Shown here one piece after another: positions 61,347 through 64,000 of a DNA stretch of 64,000 nucleotides. A program made the position numbers and the translations under genes. Source of the DNA: Desulfoluna sp. (GTDB lineage Bacteria; Desulfobacterota; Desulfobacteria; Desulfobacterales; Desulfolunaceae); NCBI RefSeq assembly GCF_030145185.1, contig NZ_JAQYWB010000013.1, forward strand, positions 1-64,000, in the 5' to 3' direction. Below the pieces are notes generated by a model, which saw nothing but the letters and a program-made list of their open reading frames with translations, made no database searches and was not told the origin of the DNA. Position 1 is the stretch's first letter. Every line of letters begins with the position of its first letter.

Positions 61347-61841
61347 TCATTCCATTTTTTTCATACGCTCAGCCAAGTCGAGCAAATCGACTTTTTTCGG
61401 ACGATAATAAAGCATGGCAAGGGCGGAAAGCCCGATCAGTTGATATAGAGAGAGCGAATCCCTGGCCAAAAGAAAAAGAATCAGGCCATAGATCCCAATG
61501 CTCTCCAGAAGAGCGGAGGTGATGATGACCACCACCGTGTACCGGGCCACCGCCGGATGCTGAGAGGAGGGGACGGGACGAGCTGACCTCATCAATCCGG
61601 GGTTCTCCAGAAGAAACCCACGAAGGAAATGAACCGCCACAAGGGTAAACACGGAAATTCCGAACAAGGCATACCGAAGGGTGGTAAGAGGAAAGCCGTC
61701 AGGCATGGAACCCGTCAACGTGTCGCCCAGAACCAGACACACGGCGAGGTAAATTCCCAGAGACCCGAGAATGGCCCCCCAAATAAACAGAATCACCAGC
61801 CATCCTGAATCGATTTTTTTAGCTTCACTTGGATCCATCAT
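61347..61841 (-). CDS. uncharacterised four-helix membrane protein
   Basis: The protein has about 164 residues and four hydrophobic segments (about residues 13-38, 55-75, 100-125 and 132-145). The third contains ALLESIGIYGLILFLL, which looks like the glutamate-bearing helix of ATP synthase subunit c, and the first contains small residues (WGAILGSLGIYLAV). No ATP synthase gene is nearby. It ends with a charged tail (KKVDLLDLAERMKKME). I start it at ATG 61841; a GTG at 61847 is possible. The function is unknown; a proteolipid-like or small transporter role is only a guess. Confidence 0.65.
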   Translation of the reverse strand: MMDPSEAKKIDSGWLVILFIWGAILGSLGIYLAVCLVLGDTLTGSMPDGFPLTTLRYALFGISVFTLVAVHFLRGFLLENPGLMRSARPVPSSQHPAVARYTVVVIITSALLESIGIYGLILFLLARDSLSLYQLIGLSALAMLYYRPKKVDLLDLAERMKKME

Positions 61842-62026
61842 GTTCACCTGTTTTTAAAAGAGCCCCACAAAAAGCCTCAAGTCAAAAGGTGCGGTTAAGA
61901 TACCTTCCCGCGCATCGTCAACAATATGCCAAACCATAGCATATCAAAAACAGATTATCATCCACCAAACCCCGATACCCCACAGCGTCTATCATCCCGT
62001 AAGGGCGGCTTATGAATCATAAAAAA

Positions 62027-62054
62027 AGGAGGTGATGGGTGCGTCACCGACGCA
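62027..62054 (+). promoter_or_regulatory. perfect anti-16S sequence with a small hairpin
   Basis: AAGGAGGTGAT (62027-62037) is fully complementary to the 3' end of 16S rRNA and is followed at once by ATGGGTGCG. The bases TGCGTC-ACC-GACGCA (62040-62054) form a six-pair hairpin. A 37-codon frame from ATG 62035 would run antisense into the gene at 62099. The spacing is too short for normal initiation, so its meaning is unclear. Confidence 0.35.
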
Positions 62055-62098
62055 ACCAATGCCGCGAGGCATCTCAGCCGAAATCAGAGAGCCCTCCC

Positions 62099-62602
62099 CT
62101 ACGCGGCCTTCGACGCCTGATTTTCAAGAAATTCTTCTGCCAGACTAAGCCTGACCACCTGTTCCAGTTTTTGAGAAGGCACACGGGCATCCGGCCCCAT
62201 GACCAAGGCCTTCAGGTTACGCAAAACCTGAACCGGGGTCATGACAAGGCCAAAGGGAAAGCCCCACCACCCGAGCACCAGGGAAAACATCATGTTCCCC
62301 ACCTGACGCTTCATTCCGCAGGACCGGCAACAGACATGGGGTACGCTCTCCCAGGAGGTAAAGAGCAGCAGTGAATAGATTCGATACGAGGTATGGAGAT
62401 CAACAGGGCCGCGGCCCTGGCATAGGGGGCAGGCGCCCTGATGGATGTCATCAACCCGGCGGGACACCAGCTCCTGGGGGACCTCTTTGGCGAGGGTCTC
62501 GACATAGCCCCTCGCCTGGCACGTCTCATTACAAAATCGAACCCCCTGATCCCGGACGCCCCCAAAAAAAAACATTTTTCCACAACAGGCACACCTGGCC
62601 AT
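62099..62602 (-). CDS. zinc-ribbon membrane protein
   Basis: The 167-residue protein starts with a CxxC ribbon (MARCACCGKMFFFGG, then FCNETCQARGY) and has a second pair (ACPLCQGRGPVDL and VCCRSCGMKRQ). A hydrophobic hairpin (GNMMFSLVLGWWGFPFGLVM) follows near residue 110. The cysteine layout suggests two zinc sites on the cytoplasmic face of a membrane-anchored protein. ATG 62602 has GGAGAAGG upstream. I do not know a function. Confidence 0.7.
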   Translation of the reverse strand: MARCACCGKMFFFGGVRDQGVRFCNETCQARGYVETLAKEVPQELVSRRVDDIHQGACPLCQGRGPVDLHTSYRIYSLLLFTSWESVPHVCCRSCGMKRQVGNMMFSLVLGWWGFPFGLVMTPVQVLRNLKALVMGPDARVPSQKLEQVVRLSLAEEFLENQASKAA

Positions 62603-62769
62603 CGATTACCTTCTCCTGTAAAATTATGGATTAAAAATCAGGCCTTCCCCAACCCATTGCGCTTGCAAACTCACGAGTCCCTCATACACCACCAAACGAC
62701 AAGGCTTGCCGATAGACACGGCTTGTTTATCGAATAAAATTTCAACTGAAAGACAGCGCTGCTGATTCG

Positions 62770-62964
62770 CTACATTTTATCTTTGCGTTTAAGGCCATAC
62801 GCGGCGTCCAATGCGGCGCGCTTCTCCTCGGGAAGAGAGTTGATATATCCGTTCCATCCAGGACACCACCCGATATGCCACCGCCAGAGACGCCCGACAA
62901 ACGACGCAGGGGCCCTGTCATAGGTTGCCCTGAAGCGACATGTCTCACAATTGTGTGTGGTCAT
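62770..62964 (-). CDS. small conserved CxxC protein
   Basis: This is a 64-residue frame with ATG 62964 and a perfect AAGGAGG eight bases upstream. It has the cysteine pair CETCRFRATYD and a third cysteine in WHIGWCPGWNGY, with a basic end (YGLKRKDKM). The tryptophan-rich centre and the strong ribosome site support a real protein. A candidate promoter and palindrome lie just upstream. The function is unknown; a metal-binding or partner-binding role is possible. Confidence 0.65.
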   Translation of the reverse strand: MTTHNCETCRFRATYDRAPASFVGRLWRWHIGWCPGWNGYINSLPEEKRAALDAAYGLKRKDKM

Positions 62965-62981
62965 CGCAAAACCTCCTTCGC

Positions 62982-63016
62982 ATTATAGTGATAAAATACC
63001 GTTTAAAAAACGGTAT
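62982..63016 (-). promoter_or_regulatory. promoter and palindrome of the small CxxC gene
   Basis: On the - strand TATAAT lies at 62987-62982, 15 bases before the ribosome site. A perfect 9-base inverted repeat, ATACCGTTT-AAA-AAACGGTAT (62996-63016), covers the spacer and -35 region. No good -35 hexamer is visible, which would fit a promoter controlled by a protein bound at the palindrome. Confidence 0.5.
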
Positions 63017-63068
63017 ATATATTACTTATAATCACGAAAGAAAACAAGACTGAAACGGCCTTTGCATG

Positions 63069-63626
63069 TCACCCGTCGCCCTGCCCTGCCCCCACCTCTT
63101 CGAGCATCCGATCCATCCAGTCCGCCATCTTCACCCCTTCGGGACGAAGGTAATGGGTCATATAAGGTTTGATGTCAATCACGGGGCTTCCGTCCACCGC
63201 TTCGAGTGCCTGGACTTTCAAAACGTTTCCGTCCCGCGAGAGGAGTCGCACGGCCGACACAAGAACCGGGTTGGGTCGCGCCGGGCTGCAGGTGGAAAAG
63301 ATCCCTTTCAGGGGAAGATCCTTCCGCCCCATGGGATGGACCTTCAACAGAGACCGACTCTCTTGCGGAATCAGGTGGGGCCAGTAGAGAACGAGAACAT
63401 GAGAGAACTCTTCTATACCGTCAAGAATGCCGTCAAATCGCTCGTCGATCACAACTTCAGAAACATGCGTCGCCAGCTTTTTCACCCGGTCTCTGGCCCC
63501 TTGGTTGCCCTCCGCCAATGAAATATTCTCGGCATCGGCCTTCAGTTCGGGGTGGGTGATGGTGCTCCGGACAAAGCCCACCGGTGTTAGACAAATTTTT
63601 TCTGCGATGCTGGTCTCTTCCGACAT
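63069..63626 (-). CDS. trmO: tRNA (N6-threonylcarbamoyladenosine37-N6)-methyltransferase-like protein
   Basis: TrmO methylates N6 of t6A37 in tRNA with S-adenosylmethionine. The 185-residue beta-barrel protein has LTPVGFVRSTI at its N-terminus, IEEFSHVLVLYWPHL, HPMGRKDLPLKGIFSTCSPARPNPV and EAVDGSPVIDIKPY. The conserved TRSPRRPNP motif has Cys in place of the first Arg (TCSPARPNP), which might affect activity. The length fits the short bacterial form without the C-terminal domain. It stands alone. Confidence 0.85.
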   Translation of the reverse strand: MSEETSIAEKICLTPVGFVRSTITHPELKADAENISLAEGNQGARDRVKKLATHVSEVVIDERFDGILDGIEEFSHVLVLYWPHLIPQESRSLLKVHPMGRKDLPLKGIFSTCSPARPNPVLVSAVRLLSRDGNVLKVQALEAVDGSPVIDIKPYMTHYLRPEGVKMADWMDRMLEEVGAGQGDG

Positions 63627-64000
63627 GGGGTGTTTCCCTTCTCATTATGAGGATTTCAAACAGATATCGCGGATTGACGGAAGGGCTGAAGCAAAAATTA
63701 AGCGGCCAAAAAACGGCACCTCCGACTGTCAAGTCGAACCCATTGGCAGCGGAATGTCTATGGACAATGTGTATTTATTTTTTGCCTGAGCCCCAAGGTA
63801 CTATACTCACAGTTGTGAGATAAAGATATCCCCTTTCCCAGCCCACCGCTTCCGGTACACCGACCACGGAAGAGCCCCCCACCCAAATCCATGCCCCCCT
63901 AAGAAACGCGCGAGAATCAAACGCCGCCGCAAAGCGGGACAAAGAATCATCAAACGTTGAATTTTCCCACCAGATCAACGAGCACCTTTGAGATGCCTGC
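63627..64000. other. non-coding end of the window
   Basis: No supported gene. The frames present are short, overlap each other and have no ribosome site. A gene on the - strand may begin beyond the window edge. Confidence 0.35.

Overview
The window looks like chromosome of a GC-rich Gram-negative bacterium. A sulfate-reducing Desulfobacterota (Desulfobacterales, Desulfoluna-like) host is my best inference. It rests on an HdrD-type CCG-domain Fe-S protein that appears to carry selenocysteine, abundant Cache/HAMP sensory proteins and c-di-GMP proteins, and a glutaconate-type CoA-transferase pair. No rRNA or housekeeping marker is present to fix the taxonomy.

Layout. (1) About 1-8740: a surface-polysaccharide locus on the + strand with a GT2 glycosyltransferase, a membrane diguanylate cyclase, two hexapeptide acyltransferases, one fused protein (GT2 + WecG/TagA glycosyltransferase + two STAS domains) and two tandem cytidylate-kinase-like proteins. 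(2) 8774-19307, - strand: a glycogen operon transcribed glgP, bifunctional debranching enzyme, glgA, glgB. (3) 19639-27157, + strand: a complete trp operon (trpE-G-D-C-F-B-A) behind a consensus promoter, a leader peptide with three consecutive Trp codons and two terminator hairpins. (4) 27292-42838: MscS channel, NAD(P)-binding protein, a zinc-ribbon gene broken by an in-frame stop, a propeller/GGDEF protein with a degenerate active site, a repeat lipoprotein, a Pif1-like helicase, two zinc-ribbon HDOD paralogues, a NYN-domain protein and an acyltransferase. (5) 43365-43687: tRNA-Phe, tRNA-Asp and tRNA-Glu with a shared promoter. (6) 44622-53158: chemoreceptor, CoA-transferase subunits, a CurA-type reductase with a DJ-1/PfpI protein, and an AT-richer MFS transporter/GntR regulator pair. 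(7) 53354-64000: transposase remnant, RhlE-type helicase with a repeat tail, the HdrD-like selenoprotein, a Y1 transposase, a guanine-type purine riboswitch controlling a permease and phosphoribosyltransferase, small zinc-ribbon proteins and TrmO.

Three families of repeats run through the intergenic DNA. The first is a MITE-like element of about 251 bp with terminal inverted repeats (three full copies plus debris). The second is a roughly 100-bp element built from up to three hairpins (seven copies or fragments, several inside the glg and trp operons). The third is heptanucleotide tandem arrays lying over the stop codons of glgB and trpC.

The strongest unusual features are the in-frame TGA of the HdrD-like gene with a SECIS-like hairpin, the GT2-TagA-STAS-STAS fusion, the trp attenuator with a region that copies one terminator arm, and the purine riboswitch with its alternative pairing.
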